Source: Marinomonas pollencensis (GTDB lineage: Bacteria > Pseudomonadota > Gammaproteobacteria > Pseudomonadales > Marinomonadaceae). From it: 64,000 nucleotides of DNA. Shown here one piece after another: positions 38,178 to 46,041 of the stretch; positions within the stretch are counted from its first letter, which is position 1; every line of letters begins with the position of its first letter. Below the pieces are notes generated by a model. The model ran no database searches and had not been told where the DNA came from. It saw only the letters and a program-made list of their open reading frames with translations. Position numbers and translations under genes: made by a program. The stretch spans positions 62,001 to 126,000 of the forward strand of contig NZ_QUNG01000001.1 of NCBI RefSeq assembly GCF_003387375.1, given 5' to 3'.

Positions 38178-39112
38178 GATATTTTAAAAAAGACATCATC
38201 ACCCCTGCGCAAAGCAGTCGCTGGAGTCATATCTGGGCAGGCTTTATCGGCGACAAACTGGCGACCCTTGCTTTAGCCATTTTTGTGTTTTATTGCTTGG
38301 TGGCGATTTTTGCCCCTTTGCTGGCGCCTTATAATATCAACAACCCTAACTTCATGGACCTGGAAAACGCTGAAATTGCGCCCTTCTGGATCAGCGGAGA
38401 CTCACGCTTTTTACTCGGTACCGACGCCCAAGGCAGGGACATGCTTTCTGTCATCTTATATGGCACTCGATTGTCCCTCACCATCGGCGTTTGTGCGGTC
38501 TTAATCCAGACCGCTTTGGGCATTTGCATCGGTCTCATCTCCGGTTATTTAGGCGGTCGTACCGATAACTTTTTAATGCGTTGTGCTGATATACAGCTGT
38601 CACTATCCACCATGATGGTCGCCATTGTTTTCTTGGCAATATTTCAAGCTATGTTTGGCATGGCCATGTACCAACAACTCGCCATGCTAATGCTGATACT
38701 GGTCATAGGTTTAGCGGAGTGGCCATTGTTTGCACGCACCATTCGTGCATCGGTGTTAGCGGAAAAACAAAAAGAGTATGTTGATGCGGCGCGCATCATG
38801 GGAATCAGCCCGAAGCGCATTATGTTCAAACACATACTGCCCAATACGCTGACCCCAGTTTTGGTGATTTTTACTGTACAGATATCCAATGCGATTGTCG
38901 CTGAAGCGGCCTTGTCTTTCTTAGGACTTGGCATGCCAGCGAATGACCCTTCTTTAGGCGCCCTTATTTCGGTTGGTTTTAGCTATATGTTTTCTGGCTC
39001 TTGGTGGATCTGTGTGATCCCCAGCGTCACCCTCATCATACTCATTCTGGTCATGAATATGCTCGGTGATGGCTTGCGAGACCACCTTAATCCAAAGACT
39101 TACAAAGATTAA
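38174..39112 (+). CDS. ABC transporter permease, DppC-like
   Basis: The second permease (DppC/OppC class), 312 residues. An N-terminal cytoplasmic stretch is followed by a helix (about 32-56). The LLGTDAQGRDMLSVILYGTRLSL motif is a strong signature of DppC proteins. The EAA loop, LAEKQKEYVDAARIMGISPKRI, should contact the ATPases. Its ATG overlaps the stop of the preceding gene by four bases. The end of the gene overlaps neither ATPase but leaves only one base before the next start. Confidence 0.93.
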   Translation: MRYFKKDIITPAQSSRWSHIWAGFIGDKLATLALAIFVFYCLVAIFAPLLAPYNINNPNFMDLENAEIAPFWISGDSRFLLGTDAQGRDMLSVILYGTRLSLTIGVCAVLIQTALGICIGLISGYLGGRTDNFLMRCADIQLSLSTMMVAIVFLAIFQAMFGMAMYQQLAMLMLILVIGLAEWPLFARTIRASVLAEKQKEYVDAARIMGISPKRIMFKHILPNTLTPVLVIFTVQISNAIVAEAALSFLGLGMPANDPSLGALISVGFSYMFSGSWWICVIPSVTLIILILVMNMLGDGLRDHLNPKTYKD

Positions 39113-39113
39113 T

Positions 39114-40115
39114 ATGAATTTATTGAGCGTCAGTAACCTAAATGTAAACTTTCATTTAAAAGGCCAAGACTTAGCTGCCTTGATAGATGTCAGCTTTACC
39201 TTGAACCGCGGCGAACGGGTTGCAATCGTTGGCGAGTCCGGTGCCGGAAAATCCGTGTTAGGCTTTTCGATTGTTAATCTGATCGACAAACCAGGCTATA
39301 TCAAATCTGGATCTATCAAGCTGGATAATAAAGAAATCACCAAGATGACACGACCTCAACTTCAAGAAGTTCGTGGCAAGCGCATCGCAATGATTTTCCA
39401 AGACCCGATGATGACGCTGAACCCAGTGCTGACCATTGGTGCTCAGCTGGTCGAGGCGATTCGTAGCCACACTCGCATTTCTTTTAAAGACGCGAAAAAC
39501 ATTGCCATTGAAAAACTTCATAGCGTGCAAATCGCCTCTCCTGAAAAACGCTTTCACCAGTATCCCCATGAGCTATCCGGCGGCATGCGCCAACGGGTTA
39601 TTATTGCCACTGTCTTGCTGCTCAACCCAGATATCATTATTGCCGATGAACCCACCACCGCTTTGGATGTGACCATCCAAGCTGAAATCATCCAGTTGCT
39701 GCTCGACATCTGTCGCAATAACAGCATGGCATTGCTGTTAATCAGCCACGACTTAGGTGTCGTGTCGCGCATCGCTGAACGCACCATTGTGATGTACGCC
39801 GGCCGCGTCGTGGAAGAAGGTCCAACCCTTGAAATCATCAACGACCCGCAGCACCCCTATACACAAGGTCTGCTTAACGCCTTACCCCAAATGGCCCTAC
39901 CAGGTCAGCGTTTGAATCAGATAGTTGGCAGCATGCCACCGTTAAATGAACGGCCTACAGGTTGTGCTTTTCACCCTCGCTGCCCTTATGCCACAGACCA
40001 ATGCCGCCAGCAGCAACCTGGCTTTATTAATAGCGGCGTCTCTACGGTGGCCTGCTTTATGGTGGAAGACATGCTTACCGATACAAATTCTGACTACGAT
40101 GAGGAGATTGACTAG
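39114..40115 (+). CDS. ABC transporter ATP-binding protein, DppD-like
   Basis: An ATPase subunit of the peptide importer, 333 residues from MNLLSVSNLNVNFHLKG. The upstream extension to 39066 lies within the permease gene. It has Walker A GESGAGKSVLGFS (about 39-51), the Q loop FQDPMMTLNP, signature LSGGMRQRVIIA, Walker B IIIADEPTTALDV and switch His LLISHDLGVV. The C-terminal oligopeptide-transporter Cys motif CAFHPRCPYATDQC is a possible 4Fe-4S site seen in Dpp/Opp ATPases. The next ATPase begins immediately after the stop. Confidence 0.93.
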   Translation: MNLLSVSNLNVNFHLKGQDLAALIDVSFTLNRGERVAIVGESGAGKSVLGFSIVNLIDKPGYIKSGSIKLDNKEITKMTRPQLQEVRGKRIAMIFQDPMMTLNPVLTIGAQLVEAIRSHTRISFKDAKNIAIEKLHSVQIASPEKRFHQYPHELSGGMRQRVIIATVLLLNPDIIIADEPTTALDVTIQAEIIQLLLDICRNNSMALLLISHDLGVVSRIAERTIVMYAGRVVEEGPTLEIINDPQHPYTQGLLNALPQMALPGQRLNQIVGSMPPLNERPTGCAFHPRCPYATDQCRQQQPGFINSGVSTVACFMVEDMLTDTNSDYDEEID

Positions 40116-41126
40116 ATGGCCACTCCTTTGATCCAAATTAGTCACCTTGAAAAAGCCTTTGCCAGTAACCAAAGCTGGTTTAGCCAATGGCGTATTGACC
40201 GTGGCAAACTGAGACGAAAAAAAGACAAGGTCCATGCATTAAACGGCGTTAACTTGACCATCAACCAGGGGGAAACCCTGTGCGTTGTCGGCGAGACTGG
40301 CTGCGGTAAATCCACCCTAGCGCGAGTCCTAATGGGCCTCACAGCCCCCAGCAAAGGCGAGGTGCATTACCAAGATCAACGCATCGATCACCTTAATGAT
40401 CGCCAGCGGATGTTGTTTCGGCGCCGTATGCAGATGGTTTTTCAAAACCCCTACGCCTCGCTTAACCCAAGAATGACGGTTTACCAAACCTTGAGTGAAC
40501 CCATTGCATTCCACAACCCACAATTGTCGGCTAAGCAAGTAGAAGAGAAAATTCGACCACTGCTAGAGTCCGTCGGTATTGCTCCAAGCAACATGGACCA
40601 TTACCCCCATGAATTCTCTGGCGGCCAACGTCAGCGCATTAGCCTAGCTCGTGCGCTGTCGGTAGAACCTGACTTCATTATTGCTGACGAACCACTTTCT
40701 GCCCTTGATGTTTCAGTACAAGCACAAGTATTGAACCTAATGATGGACAAGCAAGAAGAGCACAATTTAACCTATTTATTTATCACCCATGACCTGGCTG
40801 TGGTAGAGCACTTTGCCACTCGCGTGGCGGTTATGTACCTAGGTCGAGTTTGTGAGTTGGCGAGCACAAAAACCCTCTTTAGCGCGCCTAAACACCCCTA
40901 CACCCAAGCGCTACTGTCGGCTATCCCACGCTTGGATAACAACACCACTCAGCCGATCCGTTTGATGGGCGAAGTCCCTACCCAAATGGACAAGCCGATC
41001 GGTTGTGTATTCCAAGCTCGCTGCCCATACGCCAACCCACGCTGCTATGCCGAGTCACCAGACATGATTCGCCAGCCAGACAACAGTTCAGTAGCTTGCC
41101 ACGCCGTGGATGAGGGCCGGTTATGA
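40116..41126 (+). CDS. ABC transporter ATP-binding protein, DppF-like
   Basis: The second ATPase, 336 residues. It has a DppF-type N-terminal insertion (QSWFSQWRIDRGKLRRKKDK) before the core. It carries Walker A GETGCGKSTLAR, Q loop FQNPYASLNPR, signature FSGGQRQRISLARAL, Walker B FIIADEPLSALDV and switch FITHDLAVVEH. The Cys motif CVFQARCPYANPRC is present near the C-terminus, as in its partner. The start codon abuts the preceding stop, so translation is coupled. It ends 28 bases before the LysR-type gene, which may belong to the same transcript. Confidence 0.93.
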   Translation: MATPLIQISHLEKAFASNQSWFSQWRIDRGKLRRKKDKVHALNGVNLTINQGETLCVVGETGCGKSTLARVLMGLTAPSKGEVHYQDQRIDHLNDRQRMLFRRRMQMVFQNPYASLNPRMTVYQTLSEPIAFHNPQLSAKQVEEKIRPLLESVGIAPSNMDHYPHEFSGGQRQRISLARALSVEPDFIIADEPLSALDVSVQAQVLNLMMDKQEEHNLTYLFITHDLAVVEHFATRVAVMYLGRVCELASTKTLFSAPKHPYTQALLSAIPRLDNNTTQPIRLMGEVPTQMDKPIGCVFQARCPYANPRCYAESPDMIRQPDNSSVACHAVDEGRL

Positions 41127-41154
41127 AACAAGGACGTTTAAATAGGGAGGCCAC

Positions 41155-42075
41155 ATGGAAATAAGATGGCTTGAAGACTTTATTGCGCTGGCAAAAACAC
41201 GGCACTTTTCAAGAGCCGCGGACGAGCAAAACGTCACCCAGCCAACATTTAGCCGACGCATTAAATTGTTGGAAGAAGAAATGCGTGTCACCTTAATAGA
41301 CCGCAACACACTCCCCTTGTCGCTGACCCCGGCAGGTGAAGTGTTTTTGCAAAGTGCAGAAATGATCACCAGACAATTAAGGGACACCAAAGAACGCTGC
41401 CAAGAAATCCGTAAACAGGCAGAATCACAGGTTCGATTCATTTCATCCCAGTCTCTATTCCTCAGCTTTTATAAAGAAACCTTGGAGCCTTTCTGCCAAC
41501 ATATCGATATGGACATGGACGTAAACATGAAGTCGAGTTCTTGGCTCGGCATCGATTTTGTCAATGCACTCGTCAATCAACAATGCGATTTAATGCTGTG
41601 CTATTGGCACCCTGCAATTAACTTTATTCGCACTTTAGATGAAGAGCAGTTTGATTACCTAGTGATTGGTGAAGAAACCCTTCTGCCTTGCAGTGCAACG
41701 GACGAAAATGGCGAGCCGAAATTTTCCTTACCCGGCATGAAGCGCAAACCCTTGCCTTATATTGCTTATTACGAAAACTCTTTTTTACAGCCCATTATCA
41801 ACCATCACTTACAACGTCAGCGAGAAGTTCCTCAGCTGCAAACCCTCAACGAGAACTATCACTCCATTAGCGTTAAAGCCATGATAAAAGAAGGCTACGG
41901 CCTTGGATGGGTACCTAAAAGACTGCTGTCAGACACATTAAACTATGGAAAAGTGGCACTGGCCGGTGAAGAGAATTGGCATATTCCACTGGAAATACGC
42001 CTTTATCGCTCGCGCTTAAATCAAAGCCCTAATCTAAATCAACTTTGGAATAGCCTAAAAGAAAAAATGACCTAA
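41155..42075 (+). CDS. LysR-family regulator, HypT (YjiE)-like
   Basis: A 306-residue LysR regulator. The N-terminal helix-turn-helix is RWLEDFIALAKTRHFSRAAD followed by NVTQPTFSRRIKLLEEE. The sensing domain has ENSFLQPIINHHLQRQ and EGYGLGWVPKRLL, whose layout follows E. coli HypT, a methionine-oxidation-controlled hypochlorite-response regulator. The similarity covers the whole length, but no functional residue can be confirmed from this sequence alone. It lies 28 bases after the DppF-like gene and in the same direction, so it may be part of that operon and could control it. Confidence 0.82.
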   Translation: MEIRWLEDFIALAKTRHFSRAADEQNVTQPTFSRRIKLLEEEMRVTLIDRNTLPLSLTPAGEVFLQSAEMITRQLRDTKERCQEIRKQAESQVRFISSQSLFLSFYKETLEPFCQHIDMDMDVNMKSSSWLGIDFVNALVNQQCDLMLCYWHPAINFIRTLDEEQFDYLVIGEETLLPCSATDENGEPKFSLPGMKRKPLPYIAYYENSFLQPIINHHLQRQREVPQLQTLNENYHSISVKAMIKEGYGLGWVPKRLLSDTLNYGKVALAGEENWHIPLEIRLYRSRLNQSPNLNQLWNSLKEKMT

Positions 42076-42696
42076 CCTAGCAAGGCATGAAGTCATTTGG
42101 CCTGACTTTTCTGTTAACCCGCGCCTCCTTTACCGCTATTGCCATACCTTTAAGCCAGATCCTGCGCCCTGACCCACTGTCGACTGCCACCCTACGGGGG
42201 CAGCAACAAGCAAAGCACTTCGTAGCTCTAATGGGGCAACATGCGTGATGCCTAACAGAGGCTCTCGTCTAATGGCTCCTAAGTTCCCTTCACCAAGGGA
42301 TAAGCCGCCCTTTGATAAATTGAACGATGAAGCAGACTAAACGAACTCCTGAGCATTATCGTCACCAATAAAGCCGTGTAAATTTGCCTCCCTAGACAGC
42401 AACAATCATGACTAACATGACATCACGGAGCGTTAAATGATGAACTCTCAAGAGATTGTAGCGACAAGCGGTCCTATTAGATGACGCAAGCCACCACCGC
42501 AAAACATGATAACTGCCCTCCGCTGTTACCAAACAACAGAGGGATGCCGCCATTAGAACATCAACCGCTGAGTATAAATGTGCTTTTTTTCAGGCGAAAA
42601 ACGTTTCATTGCTGTCACTGAAATATTTGCCCCCTCTTCCCATTTGTCTTTTGCGATAAAAAGACAGAACAACATGACCTAAAAGGTATTCACTCT
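42076..42696. other. 621-base stretch with only degenerate coding traces
   Basis: No intact gene is seen between the LysR gene and the DoxX gene. On the minus strand, one frame from 42405 to 42136 runs about 90 codons with a single internal stop at 42337-42339. It reads protein-like segments such as LSRENLH-type text and LVAAPVGWQSTVGQGAGSG, but has no start. A 53-codon plus-strand frame (42087-42248) lies opposite and is probably a shadow. Two short imperfect hairpins occur near 42510-42545. I take this as eroded or repetitive sequence and not as a gene. Confidence 0.45.
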
Positions 42697-43119
42697 ATGA
42701 AAAAGTTATTTAGCAATCTTCTTAATGTTTGCAGTGCAATCTTTATGTTGAAGTTTGGTCTGCCAAAACTGAACAGCTATGACGTCAGTGTCAAAGCATT
42801 CAAACAGTTCAGTGAGGTACTCCCAGTGGATGCCACTGTGTACATGTACTTTGTCGGTGGGCTTGAAGTCTTTATCGCGCTGATGATGGTCTGCATTATC
42901 TTTATTCAAGAGACAGCCAAAAAAGCCATCGCAACCTACGTAAGTTATCTCGTACTCACTGGCACCTTGGTAGTGGCACTGCTGCATGAGTTCTTCGTTA
43001 GACCCGCGCCAATTGCCGCTCTAGTCGTTTATAGCACGGTTTTTCTGTGCATTAGCGCCATACAGTTCGCACTCTATTTCAAGTCATTACCGAAACCCTT
43101 CGCAAGCCAAACTCGTTAA
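42697..43119 (+). CDS. DoxX-family membrane protein
   Basis: A 140-residue inner membrane protein with four predicted helices (about 7-20, 48-68, 77-95 and 105-128). It has a KFGLPKL motif after the first helix and an F-GGLEVFIAL motif at the second, the typical DoxX/SURF4 arrangement. Some DoxX-like proteins work with quinones or thiol oxidoreductases, but the activity here is unknown. A clear terminator follows the gene, and just beyond it lies the broken kef gene. The flanking glutathione and quinone genes suggest a role in redox or electrophile stress. Confidence 0.75.
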   Translation: MKKLFSNLLNVCSAIFMLKFGLPKLNSYDVSVKAFKQFSEVLPVDATVYMYFVGGLEVFIALMMVCIIFIQETAKKAIATYVSYLVLTGTLVVALLHEFFVRPAPIAALVVYSTVFLCISAIQFALYFKSLPKPFASQTR

Positions 43120-43130
43120 ACCTTATGCTG

Positions 43131-43160
43131 GCCGCTTACCTTAGTAAGCGGTTTTCTTTT
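43131..43160 (+). terminator. Terminator after the DoxX-family gene
   Basis: CCGCTTAC (43132-43139) pairs with GTAAGCGG (43144-43151) across a four-base loop and is followed by TTTTCTTTTT. Confidence 0.78.
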
Positions 43161-43184
43161 TATATTTGTTGAACATGGAAAATC

Positions 43185-44078
43185 ATGACCACCCTATTCC
43201 TGCAGATCACCCTTTACCTTTGCGTGACTGTCCTCATTGTGCCATTGGCTAAACGCTTGGGGCTTGGCTCAGTGCCTTAAGCCTTTCACAGGTAGGTGAG
43301 TTTGGTTTTGTACTGCTGAGCTTTGCAGAGCAAAGACACGTTCTGCCAACCTCCCTTACTGAAACCCTGGCGCTCGTGGTTAGCATGACAATGCTGCTTA
43401 CCCCACTTCTCTTTTATTGCATACGACAAAGTTATACTCCCCAGTTACCAAACCTCATCAAATCAGCAGCCAGCCAATTTTGATGAAACAGGCCAAGTCA
43501 TTGTTGCAGGTATCGGTCGCTTTGGTCAGGTTGTCAATAGAATGCTTAGAGCAAGCGGCATCACTACGGTTACCATTGACTACCAGATAGCCCAAATCGA
43601 CGCGATGCGGATGAAAAATGTGAGAAGTTATTTTGGCGATGTTACCAGCCCACACCTATTACGCACGGCTGGTATAGAGCAAGCGACTGCACTTGTGATT
43701 GCAATCGATGACAAAGTCAGCACCACTCAACTAGTCAGCCATGTCAAACAAATGTATCCAGACATTAAGGTCATTACACGGGCATTTGATCGGAGTCATT
43801 ATTATCAGAAAGCAAAAGGGGCGGATGTGATAGTCTGTGAGACCTTTTATTCTGCCCTAGAATTAGGCAGCCTTTCTCTAAGCACTCTTGGTATTAAGCC
43901 TGAGGCGATTGATGCATTGAAAAGCGCCTATATTGATATTGAGAATGACCATAAAGATAAACTCTATGGCGCTTGGCAAACGGCCTCTGGCGACAAGCAC
44001 TTAAGCCCTCAATATCGAGAATGGCTGATAAATATCGAAAAAGCATTAACCGAAGCTGCCACTCACCACCGTCAGTGA
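43185..44078 (+). pseudogene. Remnant of a KefB/KefC-type glutathione-regulated K+/H+ antiporter
   Basis: Three pieces of one antiporter gene remain. From 43185 the frame reads MTTLFLQITLYLCVTVLIVP and continues through AKRLGLGS, the normal N-terminal helix of a CPA2 antiporter, then stops at 43278-43280. From about 43274, in another frame, it reads ALSLSQVGEFGFVLLSFAEQ, which is a late helix of the same membrane domain. So roughly 270 residues are missing between the two. At about 43478 the frame shifts again. It then runs to 44078 as an RCK/TrkA-N domain (GQVIVAGIGRFGQVVNRM, DYQIAQIDAMRM). The open frame 43542-44078 is this last part only. The transport domain cannot be made. Confidence 0.85.
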
Positions 44079-44117
44079 TAGCTTCCTATTCGGCTAAACA
44101 ATCCGCATTTTCTATTC

Positions 44118-45077
44118 TCACTCTTTCTTTGCAAATCCCTCTGGCCCCAATGGAATCACCCCATTTGGGTTCAGCGCTTTAATCCCATAATAATGATGTT
44201 TAATATGCTTAAATTTGACCGTTTGATGTATTTTTGGCAAGGCATAAATTCGGCGGGTATAAGCTGACAGATATGGCATCTGAGCAAGCAGATTACGATT
44301 GCACTTAAACAGCCCATGGTAAACTTCATCAAAACGAATTAAGGTCACAAATGCACAAATATCCGTCTCTGTAAGCCTTTCTCCAAACAGAAAACTCCGC
44401 CCATCAGACAACCGCGACTCAAGGGCATCAAGCTGCGCAAAAACCGCATGATAGGCTTCTTCATAGGCTGACTGAGTCGTAGCGAACCCCGCCTTATATA
44501 CCCCATTATTCAGGTTTTGATATACCGCCTTGTTTAGAGCGTCTATTTCTTCTCTCAGGTCCTCTGGATAAAGGTCAAGTTCACTGCCTGTCACTTCGTT
44601 GAACGCCGAATTAAACATACGAATAATATCGGCGGATTCATTACTGACAATACACTGGTTCTTTTTATCCCATAATACTGGCACTGTGACTCGACCACTG
44701 TACTGTTGATCAGATTTTGTATACACCTGGTGCAGGAAATCAAAACCATATAATGGCTCCTTCTCACACAAAGGGAAGCCTTCGAATTTCCAACCTTGAT
44801 CGGTAATTTTTGGGTTCACAAATGTCACGGAAATACAGTCTTCCAACCCCTTTAGGTATAACACGGTCAATGCTCGCGATGCCCAAGGGCAATTATAGGC
44901 AGCATATAAATGATAGCGGCCTTGTTCAGCAACAAACCCTTGCTCCCCTGTTGGACCAGCTATGCCAGTCGCGGTGATCCAATTACGGAACCCAGCCAAC
45001 TGCCTAATATATCTACCTTTACTGTCTTTGTTATCGGATGGAGACCAATCCTGAGTCCATTGTCCGTTAATAAGCAT
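44118..45077 (-). CDS. Glutathionyl-hydroquinone reductase (Xi-class GST, YqjG/PcpF-like)
   Basis: Reduces glutathionyl-hydroquinones back to hydroquinones, using glutathione. The 319 residues contain RYHLYAAYNCPWASRALTVL with the catalytic Cys of the CPWA motif near residue 63. They also contain PVLWDKKNQCIVSNESADIIR (glutathione contact region) and, near the C-terminus, LNPNGVIPLGP, the Xi-class NPxGIVPxGP signature. It follows the DsbA-like gene by six bases on the same strand, so the pair is likely an operon. Near a broken kef gene, the context is electrophile or quinone detoxification. Confidence 0.92.
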   Translation of the reverse strand: MLINGQWTQDWSPSDNKDSKGRYIRQLAGFRNWITATGIAGPTGEQGFVAEQGRYHLYAAYNCPWASRALTVLYLKGLEDCISVTFVNPKITDQGWKFEGFPLCEKEPLYGFDFLHQVYTKSDQQYSGRVTVPVLWDKKNQCIVSNESADIIRMFNSAFNEVTGSELDLYPEDLREEIDALNKAVYQNLNNGVYKAGFATTQSAYEEAYHAVFAQLDALESRLSDGRSFLFGERLTETDICAFVTLIRFDEVYHGLFKCNRNLLAQMPYLSAYTRRIYALPKIHQTVKFKHIKHHYYGIKALNPNGVIPLGPEGFAKKE

Positions 45078-45083
45078 GATGAT

Positions 45084-45779
45084 TCACCTCTCACTTTGTT
45101 GAAAAATACAAGACTCGACAGGCTCAGGAACATCGCCTGAGTGTTGCTCTGGAAGCTGGTCGCTCAACCAAGCTTCAAGCAATGCCTGCAATTGTTCATA
45201 AGGTTGATAACCAACCGTCAAATAGGCATAACCTGCTCGATCCTTCACCACCACGGTAGGAAACCCTGTGACACCAAGTCGTTGAGAGAAAGCAAAATCA
45301 GCCCGTGTCTGCTGCTTCATTGCATCAGAGAAGTACAAAGCGGAAAAGCGCTCTTTGTCCAAACCAAAGCACCGCGCCAGCTCAATCAATGCAGCATCAT
45401 TAGAAATGCACACACCTTCTGAATAAAACGCCTTTTGTAAGTGTGTGAAAAAATCTAACGCTACCTCATCGCCTTCCATCTCCCGAACGCTAACCACAGC
45501 ACGACACGGTAGTTCCGTGTTATACATAAGGTCTTCCCTTGACAGTATTTCCAAAGCAAATCGCTGCCCTGTCAACTTGCCAATTTTTACCCAATGCTCT
45601 TGCAAGAAGTGCCGATACTTTTCATCAGGTTTGTCCGTTCTATCCGGGTACAGCCCACCTGCAATAAAACGAATATTAGCCCTGCCTTTACATTGCTGAA
45701 TAAGCTTATGTTTGACTTCAGAAAAGCCAAAGCACCAAGAACACATTGGATCCCCAACGTAGATAATGTCTTTTTCCAT
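45084..45779 (-). CDS. DsbA family protein (FrnE-like cytoplasmic thioredoxin-fold protein)
   Basis: A 231-residue thioredoxin-fold protein without a signal peptide. The start MEKDIIYVGDPMCSWC has a GAGGG site eight bases upstream; an upstream ATG nine codons earlier is less favoured. The CSWC active site (residues 13-16) and the cis-proline loop TGFPTVVVKD (about 164-173) define it. The helical insertion between them resembles FrnE/2-hydroxychromene-carboxylate isomerase-like members. Substrate unknown. Co-transcribed with the glutathionyl-hydroquinone reductase. Confidence 0.85.
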   Translation of the reverse strand: MEKDIIYVGDPMCSWCFGFSEVKHKLIQQCKGRANIRFIAGGLYPDRTDKPDEKYRHFLQEHWVKIGKLTGQRFALEILSREDLMYNTELPCRAVVSVREMEGDEVALDFFTHLQKAFYSEGVCISNDAALIELARCFGLDKERFSALYFSDAMKQQTRADFAFSQRLGVTGFPTVVVKDRAGYAYLTVGYQPYEQLQALLEAWLSDQLPEQHSGDVPEPVESCIFQQSER

Positions 45780-45850
45780 CGTTTTACCCTCATTATGATT
45801 GCTCAAATATATTGCTCGCAGATCAGGGTGACCAGACGCAACAGCGCTTT

Positions 45851-45978
45851 ATGAACGCTAGAGCAGAAGGTTAGAACGATGAGTGATAGGAATCGAGAGT
45901 GACATTTTCACAGACTGAGGTTTGAACGATTGAGCAAGGTTCATGAACCCTAGAGCATTATCAAAGCCCCCTAGAGCA
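45851..45978. repeat. Three copies of CTAGAGCA in a divergent promoter region
   Basis: CTAGAGCA occurs at 45858-45865, 45950-45957 and 45971-45978. The first two are part of a longer match, ATGAAC-n-CTAGAGCA (45851-45865 and 45943-45957, one mismatch). GAACGAT followed by a GAG occurs twice between them. The copies lie between the divergent DsbA-like and hydrolase genes and may be a regulator's binding sites. Confidence 0.5.
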
Positions 45979-46041
45979 CGTACATTTCAACCATCACTTC
46001 AACCAACGTTAATCACTAAATTTGATGGAGAAAAACCCACC

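Noticed and set aside
42087..42248. 53-codon plus-strand frame after the LysR gene
   Set aside because: No family match, no ribosome site, and it lies opposite a more protein-like minus-strand frame in an eroded region.
42510..42545. Imperfect hairpin near the end of the gene-free stretch
   Set aside because: It contains bulges and no T tract, so it is not convincing as a terminator or RNA.
43542..44078. Apparently complete 178-codon open frame
   Set aside because: It is only the RCK domain of a kef gene. Upstream pieces of the same gene occur in other frames, so it is annotated as part of a pseudogene, not as an independent gene.
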